A stretch of DNA of 64,000 nt from positions 1-64,000 of the forward strand of contig JALCDQ010000004.1 in assembly GCA_022641735.1 (NCBI GenBank), given 5' to 3'. The DNA comes from Prevotella sp. (GTDB taxonomy: Bacteria; Bacteroidota; Bacteroidia; Bacteroidales; Bacteroidaceae). Both the position numbers and the translations under genes were made by a program. Of this stretch, positions 17,561-26,146 are shown one piece after another; the first letter of the stretch is position 1, and each line of letters starts with the position of its first letter. Under the pieces are notes generated by a model. That model worked only from the letters and a program-made list of their open reading frames with translations, made no database searches and was not told the origin of the DNA.

Positions 17561-18226
17561 CTATTCAATTTCCTCAAAAGTGATGCCGTCAAACTGCTTC
17601 ATCATGGTGAGCAGACGGTCCTGATAATGACTGCGGCGCACTTTCACCTCCACCGTCACATGAAAGTTTTTGGAGTCGCCGTCCTTCGATTCCTGCATGC
17701 TGTAGGAGTCCACATCGATGAATTCCGCCTTCATCTGCTCCAGCAGCTTGGGGATTTCTTCCTTGTCGGCAGTGGCAAAGGTGATGACGAGGTTGCGCGT
17801 TCCATATTTCTTGATGGCCATGTTCAGAGTCTCCAGACAGATGAGCACGAGGATGGTGGCTGCCACGGCGAGCGGATAGAGCCCTGCCCCACACGTCAGA
17901 CCGATGGCTGAAGTCACCCAAAGGCCTGCTGCCGTCGTCAAGCCCCGCACCACATGCTTCTGAAAGATGATGGTGCCCGCGCCGATGAAACCGATGCCCG
18001 TGACCACTTGCGAGGCTATTCGCGAAGGGTCGAAAGAGGCTTTGTCGAGTTGTCCGAGCACTACGTCGAAGCCATATTGCGAGATAATCATGAAGAGCGC
18101 ACTGCCCAATGCCACGAGGAAGTGGGTCCTGGCCCCAGCCTCCTTGGCTCTGTATTCCCTTTCAAAGCCGATGATGCCACCCAGCAAGGCAGCGATGAAA
18201 AGCCTTAATATAAACTCTGTCGTCAT
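17561..18226 (-). CDS. MgtC/SapB family membrane protein
   Basis: A 221-aa protein from the ATG at 18226. The N-terminal MgtC domain has four helices and the signatures LLGGIIGFEREYRAKEAGAR, ALGSALFMIISQYGF and GIGFIGAGTIIFQ. A C-terminal cytoplasmic ACT-like domain (about 140-221) follows, as in the longer family members. MgtC proteins act in magnesium and ATP homeostasis or related envelope functions. An upstream in-frame ATG at 18277 was rejected because the -7 box (18250-18257) lies between the two starts. The gene abuts the aspartyl protease gene with no gap. Confidence 0.9.
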   Translation of the reverse strand: MTTEFILRLFIAALLGGIIGFEREYRAKEAGARTHFLVALGSALFMIISQYGFDVVLGQLDKASFDPSRIASQVVTGIGFIGAGTIIFQKHVVRGLTTAAGLWVTSAIGLTCGAGLYPLAVAATILVLICLETLNMAIKKYGTRNLVITFATADKEEIPKLLEQMKAEFIDVDSYSMQESKDGDSKNFHVTVEVKVRRSHYQDRLLTMMKQFDGITFEEIE

Positions 18227-18249
18227 GTCGTATAATCTTAATCTGTGGG

Positions 18250-18257
18250 CAAAGATA
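18250..18257 (-). promoter_or_regulatory. Promoter -7 box for the MgtC-protease operon
   Basis: Minus-strand TATCTTTG, 24 bp upstream of the ATG at 18226. It decides the MgtC start. Confidence 0.6.
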
Positions 18258-18428
18258 GTGTAAATCGAAGACAACACAAAAGGAAATCCTTCTTTTTTTC
18301 TTGCGGAAATACAACTTTCATTCCTTGACAGATTGGAGCAGATTGGAAGTTTTGCCCTCTGATATCCAATAATTTGGGTTTAAAATCGTTTTCTCTTTAG
18401 AGATAAGTCACTTTTTCTCCATTAAATG

Positions 18429-18458
18429 TTGGAAAGTTCTTTTATTTCAATATCTTTG
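18429..18458 (+). promoter_or_regulatory. Promoter of the AlbA_2-pncB-acetyltransferase operon
   Basis: TTG (18429-18431), 19-bp spacer, TATCTTTG (18451-18458). The start would be near 18465, leaving a leader of about 14 nt. Confidence 0.65.
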
Positions 18459-18478
18459 CAGGCAGTAAATGGTTGTAT

Positions 18479-19921
18479 ATGAACATAAACAATATAGAGA
18501 GCGTTAAAAGCATTATCAAGAATGCCGAAGACAGCCAGACGGAGTTTAAGGAAACCACTGGGCAACTGGAGCGTGGCATGGAAACGATATGTGCCTTCCT
18601 CAATGGAACAGGCGGCACTCTCTTATTTGGTGTTACTGATAAAGGGAAGATTATCGGGCAGGAAGTAGCCGACAGCACCAAAAGGAATATAGCGGAAGCC
18701 ATCAACAGATTGGAGCCTTTGGCTGAAGTTCAGATTTCTTATATCGCCTTGCCGGATTCTGACAAGAACATCATAGCTCTGCACGTTGAAGACGCGAGAT
18801 TCGAGCGTCCTTTCTGCTACAAGGGTCGGGCTTATATGCGCGTGGAAAGCGTTACAACGACAATGCCGCAAGCAGCCTATAACGAGTTGCTGATGCAACG
18901 GGGTGGAAAATACGGTTGGGAGTCGATGACAAATCCGGAACTGCAAATCGCCGACCTTGACGAGAATGCCATCTTAGGAGCTGTGCGGGCAGGCATCGAC
19001 AGCGGGCGTCTGCCTGAGAATACCATCCGCGAGGAAACGGCAACGATACTCGAGAAATTCGACTTGCTTCATCATCAGCAACTCAACAACGCTGCGGCGG
19101 TGCTGTTTGGAAATAATTTCTATGATTATCCCCAATGCTTGCTGAGGATGGCTCGATTCAAAGGAACTGATAAGAATGAGTTTATTGACAACCAGCGTGT
19201 ACAGGGAAACATCTATCACTTATTGGATGCGGCAATGGCATTCTTCTTCAAACATCTGTCACTTTCGGGGAAAATCGAAGGTCTGTATCGTGAGGAGGAG
19301 CTGAGCTTGCCTTATAAGGCGTTGCGGGAATGTTGCGTCAATGCCTTTGCCCATCGATTCTATCATCAGCCAGGAAGTTCCGTGAGTATAGCCATCTATG
19401 ATGACCGAGTGGAAATCACGAATAGCGGTGCGTTTCCAGCCGACATCTCCATCGAGCGCTTATTAAGTGCCCATGACTCGCAACCTCAAAATCCGTTGAT
19501 TGCCAATGTCTTATACAAGAGCAAAGTGCTGGAGAGCTGGGGACGAGGGATAGGACTGATGGTCAGCGAATGCCGACGCGTGGGTATCCCTGACCCCGAA
19601 TTCCATTCAGATGGAGGCTGCGTTTTGGTTGTGTTCCATTATTCTCATACGACACCCACAAGCGTCCCACAAGCACCCCACAAGTACCCCACAAGTACCC
19701 CACAAGTGAAGACTATCGTCCATGTGATTGGCAACGGGATGCTATCCGTGAAAGAAATCATGGAATTGTTGGAGCTTAAAGACCGGAAAAGCTTCTTGCA
19801 TAGCTACCTTTATCCTGCCATAGAGCAAGGATTGGTGGAGCTCCTCTACCCGGAACAACCAAGACATCCAAGACAGAAATACCGTTTGACGGAAAAAGGA
19901 AAATTAAATGCTCAATTATAA
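18479..19921 (+). CDS. AlbA_2 / ATPase_c_4 transcriptional-regulator-like protein with 11-bp coding repeat
   Basis: A 480-aa protein. An N-terminal AlbA_2 domain (about 12-125: SQTEFKETTGQLERGMETIC, AFLNGTGGTLLFGVTDKGKI) is followed by a helical linker and an ATPase_c_4 domain (about 260-375: PYKALRECCVNAFAHRFYHQ, ITNSGAFP, LYKSKVLESWGRGIGLM). A Pro/Thr-rich linker (about 390-412) is encoded by five 11-bp repeats, and a C-terminal winged helix (about 415-480) follows. Proteins of this class are predicted DNA-binding regulators. The repeat unit is not a multiple of three, so copy changes would switch off the last domain. It is first in an operon with pncB (12 bp gap). The ATG at 18479 is preferred over a TTG 6 nt upstream. 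Confidence 0.88.
   Translation: MNINNIESVKSIIKNAEDSQTEFKETTGQLERGMETICAFLNGTGGTLLFGVTDKGKIIGQEVADSTKRNIAEAINRLEPLAEVQISYIALPDSDKNIIALHVEDARFERPFCYKGRAYMRVESVTTTMPQAAYNELLMQRGGKYGWESMTNPELQIADLDENAILGAVRAGIDSGRLPENTIREETATILEKFDLLHHQQLNNAAAVLFGNNFYDYPQCLLRMARFKGTDKNEFIDNQRVQGNIYHLLDAAMAFFFKHLSLSGKIEGLYREEELSLPYKALRECCVNAFAHRFYHQPGSSVSIAIYDDRVEITNSGAFPADISIERLLSAHDSQPQNPLIANVLYKSKVLESWGRGIGLMVSECRRVGIPDPEFHSDGGCVLVVFHYSHTTPTSVPQAPHKYPTSTPQVKTIVHVIGNGMLSVKEIMELLELKDRKSFLHSYLYPAIEQGLVELLYPEQPRHPRQKYRLTEKGKLNAQL
19652..19706 (+). repeat. 11-bp tandem repeat inside the AlbA_2 gene (about 5 copies)
   Basis: ACAAG recurs at 19658, 19669, 19680, 19691 and 19702, exactly 11 bp apart; the unit is close to ACAAGTACCCC. 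The last two units are identical, the first two slightly diverged. Read in frame it encodes an 11-residue period (TSVPQAPHKYP, TSTPQ). The unit contains no stop in any frame. Confidence 0.9.
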
Positions 19922-19933
19922 ACGTCTAAAAAG

Positions 19934-21142
19934 ATGAGACAGATTATCAGTCATTTCACAGATGACGACCTTTACAAGTTATCCATGTGCTGCGCCGTGA
20001 TAGAAAACTATCCACGCACACAAGTCAAATACCAGTTTGTCGACCGCAACAACACCGTCTATCCCGAAGGCTTCGCCGACCTGCTCAATGAGCAGATAAG
20101 GATGCTGGAGCAAGTGGTCATCACCGAGGAGGAGATTGCCTTCATGAAACGCCAATGCAAGTATATCCCCGGATGGTTTTATCCTTATCTCAAAGGCTAC
20201 AGATACCACCGCGAGTGGGTGAAGGCCTGGCAGGACGAGGAGGGACACCTGCACGTGGAGTTCGAGGGCAACTGGAGCGACACCATTCTCCTTGAGGTCA
20301 AGGTGCTGGCCATCATCTCGGAGCTTTTCTATATCGTGACCCATCAGACCGACAAGTTCGACTATAAGGCTTATTACGACAAGACCTATCACAAGGCCGA
20401 GCGACTGCTTGCCGCCGGATGCGTCTACAGCGATTTCGGAACACGCCGCAGAGCCTCGTTTACGGCTGAGGAGACGGTGGTGAGAGCCATGAAGGACTGC
20501 AACCTCTCGCAGCAGTGGCCCGGCCGCTTCGTGGGCACCAGCAACGTCTATCTCGCCATGAAATACGACCTGATACCCGTAGGCACCATGGCGCATGAAT
20601 TCGTGTGTGCCATCGGTGGCATGTACGGCCCGCAGATGGCCAACCACATTGCCATGAACGCATGGCGCAACACCTTCAGAGGAGCCCTCGGCACTTATCT
20701 CTACGACAGCTTCGGATGGGACATCTTCAGCATGAACTTCTCGGAAGACTTCGCCAACCTCTTCAAAGGCCTGCGCATCGACAGCGGCAACAACCGCGAG
20801 CAACTGCTCAAGATAGCGGAGAAATACAAGTCGCTGGGCATCGACCCGCTCACCAAGCAAGTCATCTTCAGCAATGCCCTCAACACCGACCAAGCCATCG
20901 AGATTCAGCGATACGCCGTCGACTATTGCCAGCCCTCTTTCGGCATCGGCACTCACTTCACCAATGACTTCGAAGGCGTGGAGCCCATGAACATCGTCAT
21001 CAAGCTGGTGGCTGCCAAAATCACCGAGCTCTGGCCTTTCTACAACGACACCTGCAAGCTCAGCGAAGACGACGGCAAGCATACCGGAAAGCCTGAGGTG
21101 GTGCGCAGATTCATGGAGACACTGCATTTCAAGGAGGATTAG
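19934..21142 (+). CDS. pncB: Nicotinate phosphoribosyltransferase
   Basis: A 402-aa cytoplasmic enzyme of the NAD salvage (Preiss-Handler) pathway: nicotinate + PRPP + ATP gives nicotinate mononucleotide. Diagnostic segments include YKLSMCCAVIENYPRTQVKY at the N-terminus, FGTRRRASFTAEE (phosphate/substrate region), GTSNVYLAMKYDLIPVGTMA with the autophosphorylated-His region HEFV, and GIGTHFTNDF near the C-terminus. Length and order match bacterial PncB. It lies 12 bp after the AlbA_2 regulator and 2 bp before an acetyltransferase gene. Its G+C is visibly higher than its neighbours, producing long antisense open frames that are not genes. Confidence 0.95.
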   Translation: MRQIISHFTDDDLYKLSMCCAVIENYPRTQVKYQFVDRNNTVYPEGFADLLNEQIRMLEQVVITEEEIAFMKRQCKYIPGWFYPYLKGYRYHREWVKAWQDEEGHLHVEFEGNWSDTILLEVKVLAIISELFYIVTHQTDKFDYKAYYDKTYHKAERLLAAGCVYSDFGTRRRASFTAEETVVRAMKDCNLSQQWPGRFVGTSNVYLAMKYDLIPVGTMAHEFVCAIGGMYGPQMANHIAMNAWRNTFRGALGTYLYDSFGWDIFSMNFSEDFANLFKGLRIDSGNNREQLLKIAEKYKSLGIDPLTKQVIFSNALNTDQAIEIQRYAVDYCQPSFGIGTHFTNDFEGVEPMNIVIKLVAAKITELWPFYNDTCKLSEDDGKHTGKPEVVRRFMETLHFKED

Positions 21143-21144
21143 CC

Positions 21145-21696
21145 ATGACGGAATTTGAGAAGATGCGCTCCAGCCAGCCCTACAGCTATGGCGACGCGGA
21201 GATTATCGCCAGTTTCCGCCATGCCAAAGACCTGTGCGCCCGGCTGACAAGCCTCTCCTCTCTGTCGCCCGACTACCGCCCGCTCATGGAAGAGCTGATA
21301 CCCGGTTTCCCGCAGAGTGCCGAAATCTGTACGCCCTTCCATTGCGACCATGGCAACGGCATCATCATCGGCGAAGGCACTTACATCAACTACAACTGCA
21401 CCATACTCGACGGAGCCTGCGTGCGCTTCGGCGCTTATGTGAAGGTGGGGCCCAACTGCCAGTTCTATACCCCCGTGCATCCTCACGACTTCATGCAGCG
21501 CCGTGAGCCCGGAGAGACCTGTTTCCCCATTACGATAGGCGACGATGCGTGGATTTGCGGAGGCGTCATCGTCTGCCCCGGAGTCACCATCGGCAAGCGG
21601 AGCATCGTAGCCGCAGGGTCAGTGGTGATTCATGACGTGCCCGACGACTGCCTCGTGGCAGGCAATCCTGCGGTCATCAAGAAATATCTCAAGTAA
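21145..21696 (+). CDS. Maltose/galactoside O-acetyltransferase-like (LbH) enzyme
   Basis: A 183-aa acetyl-CoA-dependent sugar O-acetyltransferase of the NodL/LacA/Maa type. The N-terminal Mac segment (EFEKMRSSQPYSYGDAEI) precedes the left-handed beta-helix of hexapeptide repeats (about 65-175: GIIIGEGTYINYNC, WICGGVIVCPGVTIGKRSIV, AAGSVVIHDVP). The catalytic His is expected in YTPVHPHDF. It starts 2 bp after pncB and is probably the last gene of that operon. The acceptor sugar is unknown. Confidence 0.92.
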   Translation: MTEFEKMRSSQPYSYGDAEIIASFRHAKDLCARLTSLSSLSPDYRPLMEELIPGFPQSAEICTPFHCDHGNGIIIGEGTYINYNCTILDGACVRFGAYVKVGPNCQFYTPVHPHDFMQRREPGETCFPITIGDDAWICGGVIVCPGVTIGKRSIVAAGSVVIHDVPDDCLVAGNPAVIKKYLK

Positions 21697-21739
21697 GGGA
21701 AGCATGCCCCTGCTGATGATATCTGTCTGATTCATGTTA

Positions 21740-22320
21740 AATGTGTCAAAGAGCGATTTTTTTAAGTCTTTGAGTTCTTCAGTTTTTAAGTTTCTGAGTT
21801 CTCGGAATTCTCAGAGCCCTCCGAGTTCTCAGCCTTTAATTACTAATTTCTAATTACTAATTCCTAATTACCACAAAGATACAACATTTTTCCTCGTTTT
21901 GCAATAGCCAGAACAACTTTGGGAAAGAAAAGGGGACAAACTGGTGCACTTTGGGAAAGAAAAGGGGACTTTGGGAAAAAAAAGGGGATAAAAGATTTGA
22001 ACTTCAGATTTTTTTAACAGTTGAGCCTTCAGTTTTCCCCAAAAGATAGAGCCCTCCGAGTTCTCAGTTCCCTCTGCCCTTCAATTATTAACTCTTAATT
22101 ATTAACTATTAATTTTCCTCGCTTTCCTTACCACAAAGATACAACATTTCCCTCCCTTTTGCAATAGCAAAATCAACATTGAGAAAGAAAACGAGAAAAA
22201 ACAGGCAACATTGAGAATAAAAACGAGAAAACGAGAAAAAAAACGAGAAGAATTTGAAAAAATCAAGGGAAACATGCCGAAAAAAAAAGTGCTTCGTTGC
22301 ATGTTCCCCTTGTCTGTTTT
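21740..22320. repeat. AT-rich repeat region flanking the restriction-like island (left side)
   Basis: No gene was seen in this 600-bp stretch. It contains two diverged copies of one module. Copy A (about 21817-21937) and copy B (about 22047-22200) share CCCTCCGAGTTCTCAG, then a TTAATTA-rich tract, then ACCACAAAGATACAACATTT, then TTTTGCAATAGC and a GGGAAAGAAAAGG-like tail. In copy A the tail ACTTTGGGAAAGAAAAGGGG repeats three times (21916, 21948, 21968); in copy B the related tail is TTGAGAAAGAAAACGAG. Each copy carries a minus-strand ATTG-N20-TATCTTTG promoter-like pair with no gene downstream. Confidence 0.65.
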
Positions 22321-22324
22321 CTGC

Positions 22325-23488
22325 TTATTTGTTTCCTTTTGCCCGGTTGTGGGTCTTGCAAAGCATCTGACAGTTGCTCTCGTCGGTTGCTCCGCCACGG
22401 CTCCAAGCGGTCACGTGGTCGGCATCCATCTCCGAGAGTTTCCAGATGCGCGTGTGGTTGTTGGTGGTTTCGAGGGCACAAAGCGGACAGTTGGAGATGC
22501 CTTTTTCCTCAGCCTCCTTCGTCTGCTGGTCATATACTTTCTTCTTCGTGCGGTCGTCGAAGATTCTGATTTCCAGCAGTCGGTTGTCCTTGCAGCCTCC
22601 CAGCACGTATTCGAACACGCCGCCGGGCTTGCCCACGCAGTCGTCGGTGAGCAGCCGCTGCACCTGCTCATGCACTTCCTGCGGGTTATAGCTTTGGCTG
22701 TGATAGGTTTCATAGAGCCTTCCCCATTCCAGTCCTTTCATGGGCTTCTCCACGTCGATGAATACGCCGTTAATCCATTCGATGACGGTGTTGAAATAGG
22801 TCTTCAGCTCGCTGATGTCGCCCTGATAGCGGTGACTGCTCATATAGCCGCTGATGTTGCCACGGCTCACCCAGTCGAGGGCGCATTGCAGGAAGTCCTG
22901 ACGCTTGGCGTCGCCGTTGATGTAGTGGCTCCACTTCTGTATGTTGGCATTGCGGCTGTTGCTGAACTCGGCTTTGGCTGCCGTGACAAAGGGGCCTGAG
23001 AAGATGGCGTTGAGCAGCTCCTGCTGATTGAGAGGCACGCCGGCGATGTTGATGGTCTTAAACCACTCCTTGATTTCGTTCTCCGTGCCCTCGCACTCGT
23101 AGATGAGCAGTCGGGTGTTGAGGATGTCTTCTTGCAGCGTTTCGTCCAATCCTTTGAAGTACTGCTCCATGCCGTTGGAATCCTTTACGGCAAACTTGCC
23201 CGTCACATATCGCCCGATGCTCGTGATGCGCTGCTGACCGTCGAGGATTTCAAACTTGTCGGCGCCCACCTTGTTGAAGTAAATCAATCCCAGCGGATAG
23301 TGCTTCAAGATGCTTTCTATGACCGCCACATCCCGTTTGCCGTCGGCATAGATATAGTTGCGCTGATATTCGGGTTGTATGGTGAGCTTGCCGCCCAAGC
23401 CGAAGAGCCCTTTGCCCTCCAGCTCGTTATAGATGAAGCCCTCACAGATGGCTCTCACCGTGATGTCGGTTCTTAATGTCGTATTCAT
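22325..23488 (-). CDS. DUF262 (GmrS/ParB-like) protein with C-terminal HNH nuclease
   Basis: A 387-aa protein. The N-terminal DUF262 domain has [10 protein letters not shown] (about 38-47) and the hallmark [15 protein letters not shown] (about 79-93), the NTPase-like motif of GmrSD-type and related restriction proteins. The C-terminus is an HNH nuclease: [34 protein letters not shown], with His, Asn and His in place. It therefore looks like a catalytically complete single-chain endonuclease. It lies 33 bp downstream of an EcoRI-type adenine methyltransferase on the same strand, which suggests a restriction-modification-like pair. It could instead be a modification-dependent (type IV) enzyme. 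Confidence 0.85.
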   Translation of the reverse strand: MNTTLRTDITVRAICEGFIYNELEGKGLFGLGGKLTIQPEYQRNYIYADGKRDVAVIESILKHYPLGLIYFNKVGADKFEILDGQQRITSIGRYVTGKFAVKDSNGMEQYFKGLDETLQEDILNTRLLIYECEGTENEIKEWFKTINIAGVPLNQQELLNAIFSGPFVTAAKAEFSNSRNANIQKWSHYINGDAKRQDFLQCALDWVSRGNISGYMSSHRYQGDISELKTYFNTVIEWINGVFIDVEKPMKGLEWGRLYETYHSQSYNPQEVHEQVQRLLTDDCVGKPGGVFEYVLGGCKDNRLLEIRIFDDRTKKKVYDQQTKEAEEKGISNCPLCALETTNNHTRIWKLSEMDADHVTAWSRGGATDESNCQMLCKTHNRAKGNK

Positions 23489-23521
23489 ACGTATAGATTT
23501 TTCTGTTTCGTTTTTGAGGCT

Positions 23522-24592
23522 CTATTGAATTTTGCGGATTAAAATTCTACCGTAAGTTCTTGCGCCTTTAACAATAGTGCATCCTCCTCTGTCATCAGGA
23601 TGAGGTTGATAATGCAATTTATCTAAAGCACTTTTAGGTGCAGAAGCACGAGTATTTCCGCTTGCTTGCCAAATTATTTCAAATTGTTCAGGGCAATATT
23701 TATCAAGGAAACTGATAGGCACGCCCATCGTTCCCTCATAATCGGAAGGGATGGCATCGGTGTAAGGCACTTCTATTGCGTCATAGTTATCATAGTGCTG
23801 ATATTCTGTCTTTCCTTTGATTTCCTTATGACGGCTGAATTTCAGATTATCCGCCATCGTCATCAACTCCAAAGGCTCATGACGACGACCGTGGTCAAGA
23901 TTGGTAAACCATCGAGAATGGGCAGCTTCATATAATTCACTACTTGTATCTCCTTGATAAAACCATCTGACATCATTAACTCCCAGCCATAGCTTATTCT
24001 CTTTGATAAGCGGGAAGATTTCCTTATAAGTGATGGCATTCATATTGCCGATGATGAGGAACTGCTTGTCAGCCTCTGTTATCCAAGCCACGAACTCGCG
24101 GAAGAGGGAGAACGGAGGATTGGTGATGATGATGTCTGCCTCATCGCGCAATGCCGTCACTTCAGCAGAACGGAAATCGCCCGTTCCCTCCAGATATTGC
24201 CATTCGAGGTCGTCGATGTCCACCTTGCCGTTCTCGTTGGTGTCGCGCGTGAGCGTGAATATCTTGCCGCATACCGCCGTCTTGTCAGCATTGAACAATG
24301 GGTTTTCCGTTTCAAACAAGGTCGGTTGCCAGTCGCTCTTATAGTTCTTGCTCTCTTGGGCAAAGCTGGTGCTGATGAGCTTCTTGAGCCCGAAGTTCTC
24401 AAAGTTCTGCGCAAAGAACTTCGTGAAGTTGCTCCACTCGGGGTCATCGCACGGAAGGAGTATCGTCTTGCCTCTGAACACGTCGGGGTTGAACTCCATA
24501 TAAGCGTTCACCTCCTTCTGTATATCCGCATATTGCGTGTAGAACTCATCGTTCTTGGCAGTCTTGGCATTCGAAAGATTACTATTCGCCAT
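23522..24592 (-). CDS. EcoRI-family adenine-specific DNA methyltransferase
   Basis: A 356-aa protein matching the EcoRI methylase family (PF13651): NAKTAKNDEFYTQYADIQKE at the N-terminus, the SAM-site region LLPCDDPEWSNFTKFF, and the catalytic ITNPPFSLFREF (NPPF at 158-161). It should place N6-methyladenine in a short DNA target; GAATTC is the family's textbook site but specificity here is not established. It lies immediately upstream of a DUF262-HNH gene on the same strand and inside a repeat-flanked accessory island. No EcoRI-like endonuclease is visible. No clean -7 box was found upstream. Confidence 0.88.
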   Translation of the reverse strand: MANSNLSNAKTAKNDEFYTQYADIQKEVNAYMEFNPDVFRGKTILLPCDDPEWSNFTKFFAQNFENFGLKKLISTSFAQESKNYKSDWQPTLFETENPLFNADKTAVCGKIFTLTRDTNENGKVDIDDLEWQYLEGTGDFRSAEVTALRDEADIIITNPPFSLFREFVAWITEADKQFLIIGNMNAITYKEIFPLIKENKLWLGVNDVRWFYQGDTSSELYEAAHSRWFTNLDHGRRHEPLELMTMADNLKFSRHKEIKGKTEYQHYDNYDAIEVPYTDAIPSDYEGTMGVPISFLDKYCPEQFEIIWQASGNTRASAPKSALDKLHYQPHPDDRGGCTIVKGARTYGRILIRKIQ

Positions 24593-26119
24593 TTTTTTCT
24601 TTAAGTGTGTTTTTAATATTTTCTGTCCCGTCAGGAGGAAAGCCTATTGCAAAAGCCCTCTCCGTGGATTTTTATGAATGCGAAAATATAAAAAGATAAC
24701 GACACAGCCAAATAAAACCAAAAGAAACTGCAAAAATAATTTTAAGACGGCAACCCCAACAACTCAAAAGCCTCACCCTCACAAGCCTCACCCTGACCCT
24801 CTCCGAAAGAGAGGGAAATGAAAAACTCAAAACTATTAACTATTACTTATTAACTATTAACTTCTTTGATGGTTTTTGCCAAATAGGGCATTTTTTTATT
24901 TTTTATTTTTTATTTTTTAGATTTTGACTTGAAGACTGAGAACTCCGAGAACTCAGAGAACTCTGCCTTTTCTCAAAAAACTTAATAACTCAAATTTGTA
25001 AAATAAAAATCAAACCAAAATGTATGGACGATTTCACCGAAAAATAAAAAATAAAAAATAAAAAATAAAAAAATGCTCTATTTGGCAGAATTCAGAAGGA
25101 GGATTTTTGACCCAAAGGCAGAAAGGTGGATTTTTGGTAAAATATCTTTACTTATTAACTATAATATTATTATATATATTATATTATAATTACTTAATAA
25201 TCAATATATTATATATATTATAATATTAATAATATTATTACTATTATTATTTACTATTTAACTGATTTAACAAAAATTGGGTCGGTGTGCAAGGTACTAA
25301 ATTTTTATTTTTATTTTTTATTTTTTAGATTTTTCAGAGGCTTGTTTACTCTCTAATTAATTGATTTTCAATGAGTAAGCGATTACTTATTGCTCGGCAA
25401 AAGATATTTCTAATTTTTATATTTTTGAGTTGACCCCGAGAATGGCACTTTTCGGAGCATCAAAATGAGTGTCATGTCGAGATGGCAAAATGGGGGTAAA
25501 ATCCGAAAGTTCGAGAAAATATAAAAATTGGGAAAAATCGGGGAAAATATCAATTGAAGAAATTTTGTAAAGAAATTTTATTTCAAGTTTTTGAGTTTTT
25601 GAGAAAAGGCAGAGTTCTCGGAGGACTCGGAGTTCTCGGAGTTCTCCGTTTTCAAGTCAAAATCTAAAAAATAAAAAATAAAAAATAAAAAAATGCCCTA
25701 TTTGGCAAAACCATCAAAGAAGTTAATAGGTAATAAGTAATAGTTAATAATTAAAATTCGGAGGGGTCGGAAAAAGGCAAATTAATAATTAATAAGTAAT
25801 AAGTAATAATTAAAATTCGGAGGGGTCAGGAACTTAACCCACCGAAATATAAAAAATAAAAAATAAAAAATAAAAAAATGCCCTATTTGGCAAAATCTTC
25901 AAAGAAAGTAATAGGTAATAAGTAATAGTTAATAATTAAAATTCAGAGAGGTCGAAAAAAGGCAAATTAAAATGCGGGGGGTCAATGGCTCGGAAAACTA
26001 TTACTTATTAACTATTAACTATTAATTTTCCCCCCTCTCTTCGGAATCGTTCCCGATAATATAAAGAGGTATTCCTAATTAAAATGAAAAGCGATGAGAG
26101 AAGATTGCGAAAAAAACGC
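24593..26119. repeat. AT-rich repeat region flanking the restriction-like island (right side)
   Basis: No gene was seen in about 1.5 kb. It contains a CCCTCTC-cgaaa-GAGAGGG hairpin (24797-24815), a long inverted repeat (arms about 24833-24995 and 25580-25752), and further partial copies of the arm at 25025-25095, 25305-25340 and 25845-25955. An extreme AT tract of ATTATATATA type lies at 25141-25270. TTAATTATTAACTATTAATT-like runs and AATTCGGAGGGGTC motifs (three copies, 25754-25970) recur. Tandem 9-10-mers of GAGTTCTCG type occur inside both arms. The same GAGTTCTC and TTAATTA motifs occur left of the island at 21.8-22.1 kb. Confidence 0.65.
24833..25752. repeat. Long imperfect inverted repeat, about 140-160-bp arms
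   Basis: The left arm reads TTAACTTCTTTGATGG, then GCCAAATAGGGCATTTTTTT, TTTTTAG, GATTTTGACTTGAA, GAACTCCGAGAACTC and CTGCCTTTTCTCAAAAA. The right arm gives the same order on the opposite strand with few mismatches (CGGAGTTCTC expanded by one or two 9-mers). The spacer of about 590 bp holds no gene, so this is not a simple transposon with its gene inside. It could be a decayed or non-autonomous element. Confidence 0.75.
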
Positions 26120-26127
26120 TATCTTTG
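26120..26127 (+). promoter_or_regulatory. Promoter -7 box for the GH106-like gene
   Basis: TATCTTTG, 19 bp upstream of the ATG at 26147. No good -33 element. Confidence 0.5.
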
Positions 26128-26146
26128 TAAGCATAAACTTTAACGC

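Noticed and set aside
19979..21127. 382-codon open frame antisense to pncB
   Set aside because: pncB is unmistakable on the plus strand; the high G+C of this gene suppresses stop codons in the opposite frame. The antisense product has no recognisable domain.
22211..22999. 262-codon plus-strand open frame
   Set aside because: It is the complement of the DUF262-HNH gene, whose DGQQR and HNH motifs are clear.
25141..25270. Possible replication origin in the extreme AT tract
   Set aside because: No iteron set, replication initiator gene or DnaA-box cluster was seen; it looks like part of the repeat region.
24833..25752. Insertion sequence with transposase
   Set aside because: The spacer between the inverted arms contains no open frame of transposase size or motif.
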